A program made the translations under genes and the position numbers. Below are positions 51,202 through 59,914 of a stretch of 64,000 nucleotides of DNA, piece by piece. Source of the DNA: Verrucomicrobiaceae bacterium (GTDB taxonomy: Bacteria; Verrucomicrobiota; Verrucomicrobiia; Verrucomicrobiales; Verrucomicrobiaceae). The DNA lies in contig JAIXZA010000162.1 in the NCBI GenBank assembly GCA_027489965.1, positions 62,001-126,000 of the forward strand, read 5' to 3'. The notes under the pieces were generated by a model. It made no database searches, was not told the DNA's origin, and saw only the letters and a program-made list of their open reading frames with translations. Positions within the stretch are counted from its first letter, which is position 1; the number at the start of each line of letters is the position of its first letter.

Positions 51202-53643
51202 TCAGCGAGCTGGAATGGTTATTGACGGACAAAGAGCAAGCTCACTTGCGCGGCAGGCCCGTGGTTTGCCCGGACGATGGGCAACGAGTCCCGAAACATC
51301 GTGCGGAGCCATTTCCTGAATTTCTTCAAGCTGGAAACGGTAGTAGTAAGCAGCGCGCATCTTATCAAGGGAGCGGCCGACCTCTGTGGCGCGTTCCTGA
51401 GCGGTCACCAGCCTGGTCTCCTTCACTTTGGCAATCCATCCTGCCGTCTGCCCACGATAGTAAGCAACGAAGAAATCGGAGCGGAAAGGATCGAATTGTA
51501 AATCAGTGGCTTCCCCCGGTGTGCCAGAGCCATCCGGTTTCCATTCCACCGCATGGCAGAAAAAAGTCAGCGTGCTCCGGCAATCCGTTGCGGCATCTTC
51601 CCCCCGAACAAAGCCGAGCAACACTTGCGTATCTTTGGGCGGACGATTGCCCAACCGTAGCGCGGAAGGACCGATTTTGTATTCCTCAGGATCCTCTCGC
51701 AACGTTGACTCCGTCCAATAGTCGATGCGGAAACTCTGCGAAAATTGTGTCAGGTGATGGGTCAATATGTCTTTGATAAAATCGACCACGGTTTTCAATC
51801 CATCCGGAGGTATGTCGTCATTTCGTGGTCTTAACGCAAAGGCACCGATTCCCGGAACTAGCTCGTGATAGCGCTGGAAGCGCGATTTCGCAGAACTTTC
51901 TGCGTCTGCTCCTCCAGGGTAGAAAACGTAAGAACCAACCGTTCGCCGGATGGCCTCGTTGTAAGTATGCATCTTGTAAAGATCGACATTCTTCACCGTT
52001 CCCGCCGCACGATTTTCTTCCGGCTCATCAGTCTCACTCTCAGCCTCGCCGAAAATGCCGCGAAGATTTTCACCCCGATACTTTGCATCGAAATGCAGAT
52101 AAGCGATTCGACCAGCCTTCTCGGCGGCCTGTTCCGCTTTGAGCCATTCAGACTGGTCAAACTCTTCCGGAATAATCACAAGCGTATAGTCGGGACGGAA
52201 GGTCTTGCTATAGCTACCACGCTCTCCGATGCCCTTGCGGCCAAAGGAACGGTTGTAAAAGAAATGAACCCGCAAATAACGTCCACTCCCGTCGTGCCAC
52301 CGGAATCGGTAAAACGAAGCTTCACGTTGCTTGAGATGAATCAGGAGCCGTCCGTCATCCGCATGGCAGCAAAAAGGAACCGCACCACCAATCGCCGCCA
52401 CGGAATCACGCTCTGCCACCATGTGCAGCTGATCTTGGAACGCCCGCACAAGCACAAAGTAAAGCCAGTATTCGTAGAGCGTTGCCACATCACGCGTCGT
52501 CCCGTCATAGGCATCTTCGCGGCCCGGCCAGTCGATCTGCGCCGCTGCATCCAGCATCAGCCAGGCGTGGAGAATCTCACGGTAACCCTCACGACGTTGC
52601 AGGATCGTGCTCTCAAACGGGATGCGCCGGAGTTCACCCACATCATCGAAGAGCGGCATGGAAAGGAAGGCATCAAGGGAATGCCTCATCGAGGCAGCTT
52701 CCATTGCCACCGTGTCTTCTGAATGCCGCGCTGAACTTAGCACCTCGTCACAGACGTTTTGAAAGCTTTGCAATGCAAACTTGAGAAACCGGTTTGGCGG
52801 CGTATCCAGCGAGTCGAACTTTCTCTCCTCACGAATCTCCTCTGCAACGAGGCCTTCGCCGCTGCGATGCCATCCACGGCCATGACGCAGCGGATCACGG
52901 GCAAAGAGAGCAGGGTTGGCAGCTCCGGACGGCTTCCACTGCTGCTCCACCTGGAGGCGGCTATGCGGACGGCGCTGGATGGTTTCCAGATACAGTTCGA
53001 TGCGGTCAGGCCCGAGCACGTGCCTGAGAAAGAGGAACTGTTCTAGCAGTGTCTGCTTTTGCTTCACCGGATCAGACGAGAAATGCAGGGCTGTCGGCGC
53101 GCCCCACTCCAGCAGGAGTTGCTGGCATTCCTTTCCGATTGCTTCCACCATCGCACGGTATTCCTTCTCGTAATCGAGCTTGGGCGAAGCCACATCGAAG
53201 CTGATACGCTTCAGCAGCACACCGCCCGCCTTCACCTCTATCCATGCAGAGCCTAGGAAGTTTACAAATTGGAAGCGTCCGTGAAGGCCAGTGCCCCGCC
53301 ACCTTCGGCGTTCTTCGGACTCGCCCAGACTGGAAGTGATGGAAAGCTCCGGAAATGGCCCAGCCCCGTCGCGTTCGATCTCCCATGCATAGTCCCGCAG
53401 TTCGAACAGCCTCAGAGCGTTTAGGCCCCGTTCGGGCGCAGCCGTATCGTGGACGAATGGAGGGCGGTCATTGGGTTTGTCCGCGTGAGGCGTGCGGTCA
53501 CTTGGGACAGCCCGCCAGTCATCAGATAATTGTGCCGGATAATCACGACCGCCCCCCTTGGCACGTCGCGCCTCATCTTCCAGCCGGAGGCTAAGGCCAT
53601 CAGCGAGAGGGATCGACAGAGCCTCGAAATACGTCGCGTGCAC
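51202..53643 (-). CDS. DUF2357 / McrC-like nuclease subunit
   Basis: An 813-residue protein of the McrC-like DUF2357/DUF524 family, the nuclease partner of McrB-type AAA+ motors. The N-terminal region (about 1-330) is the DUF2357 part. The C-terminal half shows a PD-(D/E)XK nuclease signature: 'FRPDYTLVIIPEEF' supplies the Asp and, after an intervening segment, 'IAYLHFDAKYRGE' supplies D-A-K (about residue 518). It starts at GTG 53643, three bases after the stop codon of the ATPase gene, so the two are translated together. It is longer than E. coli McrC (348 residues), as expected for the family. Confidence 0.82.
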   Translation of the reverse strand: MHATYFEALSIPLADGLSLRLEDEARRAKGGGRDYPAQLSDDWRAVPSDRTPHADKPNDRPPFVHDTAAPERGLNALRLFELRDYAWEIERDGAGPFPELSITSSLGESEERRRWRGTGLHGRFQFVNFLGSAWIEVKAGGVLLKRISFDVASPKLDYEKEYRAMVEAIGKECQQLLLEWGAPTALHFSSDPVKQKQTLLEQFLFLRHVLGPDRIELYLETIQRRPHSRLQVEQQWKPSGAANPALFARDPLRHGRGWHRSGEGLVAEEIREERKFDSLDTPPNRFLKFALQSFQNVCDEVLSSARHSEDTVAMEAASMRHSLDAFLSMPLFDDVGELRRIPFESTILQRREGYREILHAWLMLDAAAQIDWPGREDAYDGTTRDVATLYEYWLYFVLVRAFQDQLHMVAERDSVAAIGGAVPFCCHADDGRLLIHLKQREASFYRFRWHDGSGRYLRVHFFYNRSFGRKGIGERGSYSKTFRPDYTLVIIPEEFDQSEWLKAEQAAEKAGRIAYLHFDAKYRGENLRGIFGEAESETDEPEENRAAGTVKNVDLYKMHTYNEAIRRTVGSYVFYPGGADAESSAKSRFQRYHELVPGIGAFALRPRNDDIPPDGLKTVVDFIKDILTHHLTQFSQSFRIDYWTESTLREDPEEYKIGPSALRLGNRPPKDTQVLLGFVRGEDAATDCRSTLTFFCHAVEWKPDGSGTPGEATDLQFDPFRSDFFVAYYRGQTAGWIAKVKETRLVTAQERATEVGRSLDKMRAAYYYRFQLEEIQEMAPHDVSGLVAHRPGKPRACRASELALCPSITIPAR

Positions 53644-53646
53644 GGC

Positions 53647-54831
53647 TCACTGAATGAAGCTGACAAACTGGTCACGCCTCACCGTGACGATCATCTCACA
53701 AAGCTTGCGATGACTGTTACCGAATTGAGGGCTCGCAAAGGTCTTATCGACTTCAGCGACGTAGGCTTCTGCGGTAGCATCCGTGGCCAGCATCTTGATT
53801 GCCTCCACCTTGCTGCCTGCTTCGCAATACTTCGCCAGCGCTACAAGTAGGGTGCCGATCTTGCGCCGCGCGCCGTGCAGCTTAGGCAGGATCTTCTGTA
53901 GAATCTGTGCATCCATCGCCGCCTCCCAGTCCCACTTTGACTTGTCGGCGGTCAATTCGTAATCCACCGCTAAAAACCGTAGGATCTCCGTCATCGTGCG
54001 GAACGCAAACTCCTGATGGCGCTCCTGCATGAGTTCGAAGAGTTCCGTGATCGTGCGGCGGCAGGCATCCAGCTTGTCCTTTGCTTCTGGCGGCGGGTTT
54101 GCCGGATCCGCTGTCAGTGCCAATGGCAGGCTTCCGTTCAATTCCCGTGCACGATACGATAGTTCGAGAAAACCTTCGGCATATCCCGCAGGAGCAGGAT
54201 CGATATCCTTAAGAGCTTTGCCTCCGGATTCGAGAAATGTCTTGGAAACGCCCTTGGCAACGCGGAATTCAATCACGTTGGCCCGATCCAGTACCTTTGG
54301 ACTGAACATGTAGGTGGTCTCATCAACGTTCACGGTGCCGATGACGAAAAGGTTACGGGGAAGTTCCAGTTCCTCCGGCACATCCGCAGCGCCACCTTGC
54401 TTCCGGGGCAGTGCTCGCCCTTCGCGGTGCAGAAGCAGCCTGCCGTGCTTCGATTCCATGGCGCTCAGGAAGTCCGCAAAGTAGCGCTCCACGTGGGAGA
54501 GATTCATTTCATCGAGAATCAGGAAGAAGGGCATTGCCTCTTCCTGTTTCGCGGCCAGCAGCAGATCAAGGATCGGCGTGGATTGGTAAAGAGGCACATC
54601 GACGGCTTCACCCTCCGGTTTTGTTGTGCGGATATGATTCACAAAACCGAGGACGTTGCGGTTATCGGTCCAGTCGGCACCCACGGGCACCAGTGCCATG
54701 CGGTGTTTCTCAGGACCGCACAACCACTGGACGAACAGCTCAGCTAGTTTGGTTTTGCCAGTGCCACTGTTGCCGGTTAAAATGACGAAGGGTTTAGTGG
54801 CGAGAGAACTGATGAAGAAGTTTTCGTGCAT
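53647..54831 (-). CDS. McrB-like AAA+ ATPase/GTPase
   Basis: A 394-residue AAA+ motor of the McrB type. The Walker A motif 'VILTGNSGTGKTKLAELFV' lies near residue 20. The McrB-type 'VPVGADWTDNRNVLGFVNHI' follows. Walker B is 'FFLILDEMNLSHVERYFADF'. A sensor segment reads 'NLFVIGTVNVDETTYMFSPK' then 'VLDRANVIEF'. Classical McrB has an N-terminal DNA-recognition domain before the motor; here the motor starts almost at residue 1, so recognition may lie in the separate 255-residue protein encoded just upstream. It drives DNA translocation for the nuclease. Confidence 0.88.
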   Translation of the reverse strand: MHENFFISSLATKPFVILTGNSGTGKTKLAELFVQWLCGPEKHRMALVPVGADWTDNRNVLGFVNHIRTTKPEGEAVDVPLYQSTPILDLLLAAKQEEAMPFFLILDEMNLSHVERYFADFLSAMESKHGRLLLHREGRALPRKQGGAADVPEELELPRNLFVIGTVNVDETTYMFSPKVLDRANVIEFRVAKGVSKTFLESGGKALKDIDPAPAGYAEGFLELSYRARELNGSLPLALTADPANPPPEAKDKLDACRRTITELFELMQERHQEFAFRTMTEILRFLAVDYELTADKSKWDWEAAMDAQILQKILPKLHGARRKIGTLLVALAKYCEAGSKVEAIKMLATDATAEAYVAEVDKTFASPQFGNSHRKLCEMIVTVRRDQFVSFIQ

Positions 54832-54848
54832 ATAGTTTCTGATGAAAT

Positions 54849-55616
54849 CTAGCGCCCTGTTTTGAATCCTGTGTCAGCAAGAGCTTTGGAAAATTCCTCT
54901 CGAATCTTCGTCGCAGCGACAACAACCCCAGGTCGCCTTCCCCTGCTAGACTGATCAGTCAGAAACGCCGCGTAGTGGTTTAAGGCTGCACCATACATTT
55001 GTTTGCCAGCCTCATTATGCTTCAAGAAATCTGGGTGTGAATGAATATGGACTAGCAACACATCGAATACCTTTTTTGACGAGATTCGAAGCAGCTCTTT
55101 GCCTGCGCATTTACTTAGCAGGCCTGATACCGCTCCAGTGTAGCTTTCAATAGACTTAACACTTAATTCTCTCTCACGTAGCCAGCTCTGAAACTGTTCC
55201 TTTAAATCGTGGTCGTAAAATAGGTTGTCGAGATTTTCGCCCTTTAGAATTCGAGGATCTTGAAGTTTCGAAGCCGGAGCTTCTCCTAACATGAAATATG
55301 CGAAAAGCTCCAAGCATCTAACGGTGTTGGGAGTTTGGCTTCCAAGGAGGCTTGCTACGGCATTTGCACCTTGTCCTTCAAATGCGGCAGAAAAGGCGGT
55401 TCTGAATTTTCCCTCTTCATAACTCCAATCGCCTCCCAAAAGGCGTTCGACTTCTTCCGCCTTGATCCACAGTGCTTGGAGGCATCTCTCCAGGTCCTGA
55501 ATTGGGTAAACAAATTTCTTTCCGTTCTTATTTGTGAACGAAACGGTCTCCGCGGTCGCTTCGATGTTATCGTCACTCACCTTGGATGTGTTGAGAAATT
55601 CTTGGAATGACTTCAT
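54849..55616 (-). CDS. putative DNA-binding subunit of the McrBC-like cluster
   Basis: A 255-residue soluble protein of unknown family. About residues 140-215 ('LRERELSVKSIESYTGAVSG', 'KQMYGAALNHYAAFL') look like the SAM-like core-binding fold found in tyrosine recombinases and in some restriction proteins. The catalytic domain of a recombinase is absent. The end is basic ('SSRGRRPGVVVAATKIREEF'). It lies 17 bases upstream of the McrB-like gene and 51 bases downstream of the methyltransferase. I infer a DNA-recognition role that replaces the missing N-terminal domain of the motor. Confidence 0.55.
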   Translation of the reverse strand: MKSFQEFLNTSKVSDDNIEATAETVSFTNKNGKKFVYPIQDLERCLQALWIKAEEVERLLGGDWSYEEGKFRTAFSAAFEGQGANAVASLLGSQTPNTVRCLELFAYFMLGEAPASKLQDPRILKGENLDNLFYDHDLKEQFQSWLRERELSVKSIESYTGAVSGLLSKCAGKELLRISSKKVFDVLLVHIHSHPDFLKHNEAGKQMYGAALNHYAAFLTDQSSRGRRPGVVVAATKIREEFSKALADTGFKTGR

Positions 55617-55667
55617 AAAGTTCCAGTTATTATGACAGGATAACTAAGGGTGATCCAAACTAAATTG

Positions 55668-56984
55668 CTATTGCTGAACTATTCCAAGGTTGTGAATGAT
55701 TCGTGCGGCAATCTTGGAGATGACCGGGACAGAAACTGAGTTCCCGAATTGCTCATAGGCATGCGAGTCGACCTTATGAAATTTAAATTCCTCGGGATAT
55801 CCTTGGAGTCTAGCACACTCACGTGGCGTTAGTTTTCTTGGATTCATGCCATCTTGAGGCACTAGACATTCTTTTCCGTCTTTGTAATATCGGGCAACCA
55901 ACGTGTTTGATGGCTTGGAGAGATCTGCCTCGAACGCCGTAAAGCCTGCACCGCGATCAAGATTGCGATTGGTTCGTTTAATGTGCCCCTGCCAAAGCCG
56001 GTCAGAAATGGTAAAACGGGCGTCAGGTTGTTGTTCTAAAATTGAACCAAGGGGTTTCACAGGACCTTCAAAATCTGGAAAAGTGAACTCTCGTCCTTTT
56101 CTAAAACACACCATATAACATCTCTTACGCCGTTGAGGGACAGAGGTCGATGAATCAATGACTTTGGGATCGAACGAATACCCAAGATCGTTCTCGATAA
56201 CGTCTTTGATTTTGGCAAAGGTTCGACCGCCATCGTGACTCTGAAGGTTCCTAACATTCTCAAGAAAAAGTACCTTTGGCTTTTTAGCTTTAGCTATTCG
56301 AACAAGATCAAAAAAGAGGGTTCCCTGTATCTCGCAAGAGAACCCATGTTTTTGACCCAGTGAGCTTCTCGCTGAAACTCCTGCACGGCTAAAGGGCTGA
56401 CACGGAAAGCCGGCAGCTAACACGTCATGATCTGGGATGTTTGCAGCGATTTCTTCGTCAGTTTGATTGTCGTTCGTGAACTGCCTAATGTCGCCAAATG
56501 GAACTTCCCCAAAGTTGTTCCAATAAGTTTGCTTGGCGTATTTGTCCCATTCGCTGGAAAAGACACATTTTCCGCCAAGTTCCTGGAGAGCAAGATGGAA
56601 GCCGCCAATACCCGCGAAAAGATCAATGAAGGTGAATTTTGGTTTTTCAGTGGGAGGAAAAGGCAACCCAGTATAATCAATAGTCACAAGAGGAGGCCGG
56701 ACGGGAACTGAGCTGTCAGGAAACGGACTTCCAGCAGTCCTAGTGTAAGTCCCCAGAATGGCCCGCCAGCGTGCACCGGCCTCTGCACCCAGAACCAGAG
56801 GAGCCTCTTTCGGTGATTGCAGCCAGTGCGAAATAATGGCCGGAAGCTCCGCGCGCACCTCCTCAGAATGAGGTTGCCCGGCCTCGGCACTGAGCAGCAC
56901 ATGCAGTGCCACGGTGTAAGGCAGGGCCTCCGCCTTGCCTTTCGGTGCCGAACCGTGCGAACCATTGTGATCGTTAAAACTCAT
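55668..56984 (-). CDS. DNA (cytosine-5)-methyltransferase
   Basis: A 438-residue C5-cytosine methyltransferase that transfers a methyl group from S-adenosylmethionine. Motif I is 'FTFIDLFAGIGGFHLALQEL' (about residue 120), motif IV 'VLAAGFPCQPFSRAGVSA' with the catalytic Cys, motif VI 'VLFLENVRNL', motif VIII 'SVPQRRKRCYMVCF', and motifs IX-X 'RKLTPRECARLQGYPEEF' and 'HAYEQFGNSVSVPVISKI'. The first 110 residues are an extra N-terminal domain. The start ATG 56984 has an AGGAG box 8 bases upstream, so longer frames are rejected. It heads a cluster with McrB/McrC-like genes, consistent with an LlaJI-type restriction-modification layout. Confidence 0.93.
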   Translation of the reverse strand: MSFNDHNGSHGSAPKGKAEALPYTVALHVLLSAEAGQPHSEEVRAELPAIISHWLQSPKEAPLVLGAEAGARWRAILGTYTRTAGSPFPDSSVPVRPPLVTIDYTGLPFPPTEKPKFTFIDLFAGIGGFHLALQELGGKCVFSSEWDKYAKQTYWNNFGEVPFGDIRQFTNDNQTDEEIAANIPDHDVLAAGFPCQPFSRAGVSARSSLGQKHGFSCEIQGTLFFDLVRIAKAKKPKVLFLENVRNLQSHDGGRTFAKIKDVIENDLGYSFDPKVIDSSTSVPQRRKRCYMVCFRKGREFTFPDFEGPVKPLGSILEQQPDARFTISDRLWQGHIKRTNRNLDRGAGFTAFEADLSKPSNTLVARYYKDGKECLVPQDGMNPRKLTPRECARLQGYPEEFKFHKVDSHAYEQFGNSVSVPVISKIAARIIHNLGIVQQ

Positions 56985-57547
56985 GTGGGCTCTCCTCTCG
57001 CAATATTCTCGCAATTGTAAAGGCGAAGGATGTACAGGCGCGACTGTCCGAGCCGCCGGTGAAGGTCTCCGCGCCATTCCAGAAGCTTGTCGGGAATGCT
57101 GGCGACAAGCCCTCTCCGCATGATGAATCGCGCAGTCGCACTAAGGACACAAGGCAAAGATGCTGAACAGATGACCCAATGGCTTCGTCGTTCTGCGGCA
57201 CGGAAATAGGAGAATTGCAGGAAACCATATTTCATTGCGGCAAATCGTCAGCGTGTAATTCAGAAATGAATGAGCTAATAGTATGTTCAATGCGTACTTC
57301 GCGGGGCATGTAAAGGCCGATCCTTATTTAAGCGGTGAATGACTTCGAGGGCAAAAAATGCTGGTTAATTCGTTCCCAGAATCTGACAATCGCTGCCACC
57401 AGCCTCCCATGCCAGAAACCGAGGGGTAAGGATGAATTTTGAAGAATAAAGAATGAAGGTGAATTGAGGAGGCTGGCGAGGTGGATCGCTTGGATTTGGC
57501 TGTCATCGGTGATTGGCCGGCTGGTGGGCTATTCGAAGGTGGAGCCT
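56985..57547. other. intergenic region upstream of the methyltransferase
   Basis: About 560 bases without a supported gene. Overlapping minus-strand frames of 84 codons at 56974-57235 look like a dispersed pseudo-coding element rather than a real gene. The region must contain the promoter of the restriction cluster, but no clear -10/-35 is seen. Confidence 0.4.
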
Positions 57548-58324
57548 TCAGGCCCAGAAGTAGGTCTGAATCGCGGAGCGAAGTGCGGCGGGTTGGATGC
57601 CGTCGGCGACGGTGTTTTTCAAGGAAGCCAGAATGCCTGCCCACTCAGGAGAGTCCTCAGAGAATGCGGCCATAAACTTGGTTAGGTCTGTCATGATTGG
57701 CTCGGGGAGTTTGGGTCCAGGCTCTGCTGGCAGTGTCGCAGCCAGACGGAAAACGTCGCTCCTGTGCTTGGCGATAGCTTTCGAGTCAATCGTTTCGCCT
57801 GCGGACTTGAGCTGGGTCAAATTCATCCATGCGTGTGCTTTTAACGGGATGAGCGCGGTTACATTCGCAAAAGGCAGACCATCTTGTATCACGCAGTGAT
57901 TCCGAATGAGCGAATAGTAGGCTTCATCAAGAAGAATGGCGGAGAGGCTGTGCTGGCCGGCACCTGCCGGGATCGGGACGATGACCTGGCCGTCGCCCAA
58001 TTCAATTCCGTCGGGTTTGCGACAAAAAAGCTCCAGCATGACTGGAAACGCCAAGTTTTCGGGCTTGGCAAAGCGATACAGCATCGGCGAACCTTCCGAC
58101 TTTTCTTGAATCGTGTAGTTGCCCTCAGCGATGAAGACCCGGAGGGCGGCAACGAAAGCTGGATCGGCCACTTCGACGATTAGAACGATGTCGAGATCCT
58201 TGGTGGCTCGAAAATCGGCTCCCTGCTGGGCAAACCATTCGTGACATGCAGCCCCACCAATGAGAACAAAGGCGCCTTCAAACTGGCGGAAGCGTTCGCG
58301 AAATAACTCTAGGCCCTTGACCAT
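57548..58324 (-). CDS. AbiEii-type nucleotidyltransferase toxin
   Basis: The 258-residue protein has the minimal nucleotidyltransferase core of the AbiEii/type IV toxin family: 'FVLIGGAACHEWFAQQ', then 'DFRATKDLDIVLIVEVADPA', the GG...DLD acidic pair that binds metal and nucleotide. 'IPLKAHAWMNLTQLK' fits the following helix. In such toxins nucleotide transfer to RNA or other targets blocks growth or phage infection. It overlaps the upstream antitoxin-like gene by 16 bases, so it is made from the same transcript. It could alternatively be a housekeeping nucleotidyltransferase, but the partner argues for a toxin. Confidence 0.78.
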   Translation of the reverse strand: MVKGLELFRERFRQFEGAFVLIGGAACHEWFAQQGADFRATKDLDIVLIVEVADPAFVAALRVFIAEGNYTIQEKSEGSPMLYRFAKPENLAFPVMLELFCRKPDGIELGDGQVIVPIPAGAGQHSLSAILLDEAYYSLIRNHCVIQDGLPFANVTALIPLKAHAWMNLTQLKSAGETIDSKAIAKHRSDVFRLAATLPAEPGPKLPEPIMTDLTKFMAAFSEDSPEWAGILASLKNTVADGIQPAALRSAIQTYFWA

Positions 58325-59307
58325 AGTACCTCCTCCATGAGTTGTTCGAGCTGCTGCTGGATGCGCTCATCCGGGTTGTAAGATAGGCTGAGATAGAGAG
58401 AGAGAGGATCGACGGAATCAGGGTCGCCTAGGAGTTTCGGCTCGTAGGACCAGATCTCGATTTTAGCAGTGGCCTGCTCAGCATCGGGGCATACTGTCAC
58501 CGTGCCCTGCTCCAACCAGAATTCGAGCCTTTGGGGGCCGAGTGCGTAGGTTGGGAGCTTGTCGGCAGCGAGCATGGTGTGACAACTGAGAGCACTGATT
58601 CCGGCAATCTGCGCATAAAACCCCGGCGTTTTCCAATGAACCCAGAGCGTTTTCTTGACGGGAGATGCCAGCCAAGGCTGAGCAAGATCCCAAAGATCTC
58701 GGTCTGCTGCAGGAAACTTCAGAGCCATAGCGCGTCCGATGCGTTCCACCTGGCAGATTCCGGCTTCCCCGAATTCGTCCTTCACTTTGCTCAGCATCAT
58801 AGGGGAGCAGTGCAGCTTTTCAGCGATGCTGTTCAACGGCTGACCGCTCAAAGGCTCACGTTGCAAATGATAGAGCAGGGTGAGCTGGGCGGTGGGGCTA
58901 AGTGTGCTGCGGCCTTTTCCCCTAGGTTTGGGGAAACGCTCGCGAAGGTCCACAAGGGCACTTGGCAGAAAGGCCTGTGTGCCGGGAACAATGAAGGGGG
59001 TTCCTCTCTGGACCATCCGATTTCTGGCATTGGAGGGTAAACCCGAAAGAATAAAGGCGACGGGTGCCATTAACAGTGGCCTCAAGATTTCCGCCCACTT
59101 CTCATATTCTCCAGGAGATGCCGTCTCCGAAGACACCTCCTCCAAAGCCAAGCACCAGGACGTTCTGAACAACTCCACCAAGTAAAAGGAGAACCGATGA
59201 CGGAGATAAAGCGGTAGATGATTGACCTTCAGCTCCTGCAGAGAAGGGCTGACGCCAGAGAGGGTCTCCAGATAAGTCTTGAGAGGCTGGACGATAGAGA
59301 GTTGCAT
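58309..59307 (-). CDS. AbiEi-like antitoxin/transcriptional regulator
   Basis: The 332-residue partner of the nucleotidyltransferase. Residues of about 150-215 contain a winged-helix pattern: 'TAQLTLLYHLQREPLSGQPL' and 'LHCSPMMLSKVKDEFGEAGI'. The C-terminal region reads 'KTLWVHWKTPGFYAQIAGIS' and 'AEQATAKIEIWSYEPKLLGD', as in AbiEi-type proteins where it neutralises the toxin. The start is ATG 59307, with AGGAG 9 bases before it. A 20-bp inverted repeat lies just upstream (59313-59365), matching the known autorepression of AbiEi. Part of a type IV toxin-antitoxin system. Confidence 0.7.
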   Translation of the reverse strand: MQLSIVQPLKTYLETLSGVSPSLQELKVNHLPLYLRHRFSFYLVELFRTSWCLALEEVSSETASPGEYEKWAEILRPLLMAPVAFILSGLPSNARNRMVQRGTPFIVPGTQAFLPSALVDLRERFPKPRGKGRSTLSPTAQLTLLYHLQREPLSGQPLNSIAEKLHCSPMMLSKVKDEFGEAGICQVERIGRAMALKFPAADRDLWDLAQPWLASPVKKTLWVHWKTPGFYAQIAGISALSCHTMLAADKLPTYALGPQRLEFWLEQGTVTVCPDAEQATAKIEIWSYEPKLLGDPDSVDPLSLYLSLSYNPDERIQQQLEQLMEEVLWSRA

Positions 59308-59312
59308 GTTGA

Positions 59313-59365
59313 TAAACTCCTAATGGACGATACACTCGTCAAGTTTATTGTCCTTTTAGAGTTTA
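59313..59365 (-). promoter_or_regulatory. palindromic operator upstream of the AbiEi-like gene
   Basis: TAAACTCCTAATGGACGATA at 59313-59332 and its near-complement at 59346-59365 match at 17 of 20 positions, with 13 bases between. It covers the region just before the ribosome binding site. A TTGACG hexamer lies between the arms on the minus strand. Binding by the AbiEi-like protein is inferred. Confidence 0.65.
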
Positions 59366-59474
59366 CTTATAACTTTAAAGCCTGATGCCATTGCCTTTTT
59401 CAAGCTCGACTTGAACGGGAGATGGGACACCCTTTGGCCAAGAAGAAGCTACTGCTAAGGGCGCTAGCGATGGG

Positions 59475-59906
59475 TCATTGGATTCTCCCGTCGTTGTTGA
59501 CGTCCCAGAGGGAGAGCAATTCATCAGGCGTGCCAGTCTCAGGACGTTTCGCGTGGATGAAGGCGAGCGCCTGACGCAGATCCCAGGCGTTCTGCCGCAC
59601 CAAATGACAAGCGACCACCATCACGGAGCGGCTTCTTCCAGCCTGGCAATGAACCAAGAGTTTCGGGTGCTCAAACGCATAATTGCCGACGATCCGCACA
59701 GCCCGATCGAAGGTCCAGGGGTCGTTCCCTGAACCATCCGTGAGATTGAAACAGGCCAAGGCCTCAACGCCGCAATCCGCAGGCTTGCAACCCTGCAGCA
59801 GGCCGTTGAGGCAGAGGATAGAACGAATGCCGGCCGCTTCCCGAGTGGCGCGGTCCTCAGCGTCGATGAAATTGCCGATGGCAATGGTGTCGGTGATGAA
59901 CGTCAT
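59475..59906 (-). CDS. dual-specificity phosphatase-like protein
   Basis: A 143-residue protein of the dual-specificity/tyrosine phosphatase fold. The P-loop 'LLVHCQAGRSRSVMVVACHL' (C-x5-R, about 85-104) contains the nucleophilic Cys and phosphate-binding Arg. The upstream 'FNLTDGSGNDPWTF' places the general acid Asp. The C-terminus 'LWDVNNDGRIQ' resembles a single calcium-binding loop. It removes phosphate from protein or small-molecule substrates, not identified. It lies 8 bases after a VWA gene and is the last gene of an operon divergent from a WYL regulator. Confidence 0.83.
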   Translation of the reverse strand: MTFITDTIAIGNFIDAEDRATREAAGIRSILCLNGLLQGCKPADCGVEALACFNLTDGSGNDPWTFDRAVRIVGNYAFEHPKLLVHCQAGRSRSVMVVACHLVRQNAWDLRQALAFIHAKRPETGTPDELLSLWDVNNDGRIQ

Positions 59907-59914
59907 GCGGCAGT

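Noticed and set aside
56974..57235. 84-residue minus-strand genes upstream of the methyltransferase
   Set aside because: Two overlapping frames with odd composition that cover the methyltransferase start and its Shine-Dalgarno region. Better read as repeat-derived sequence.
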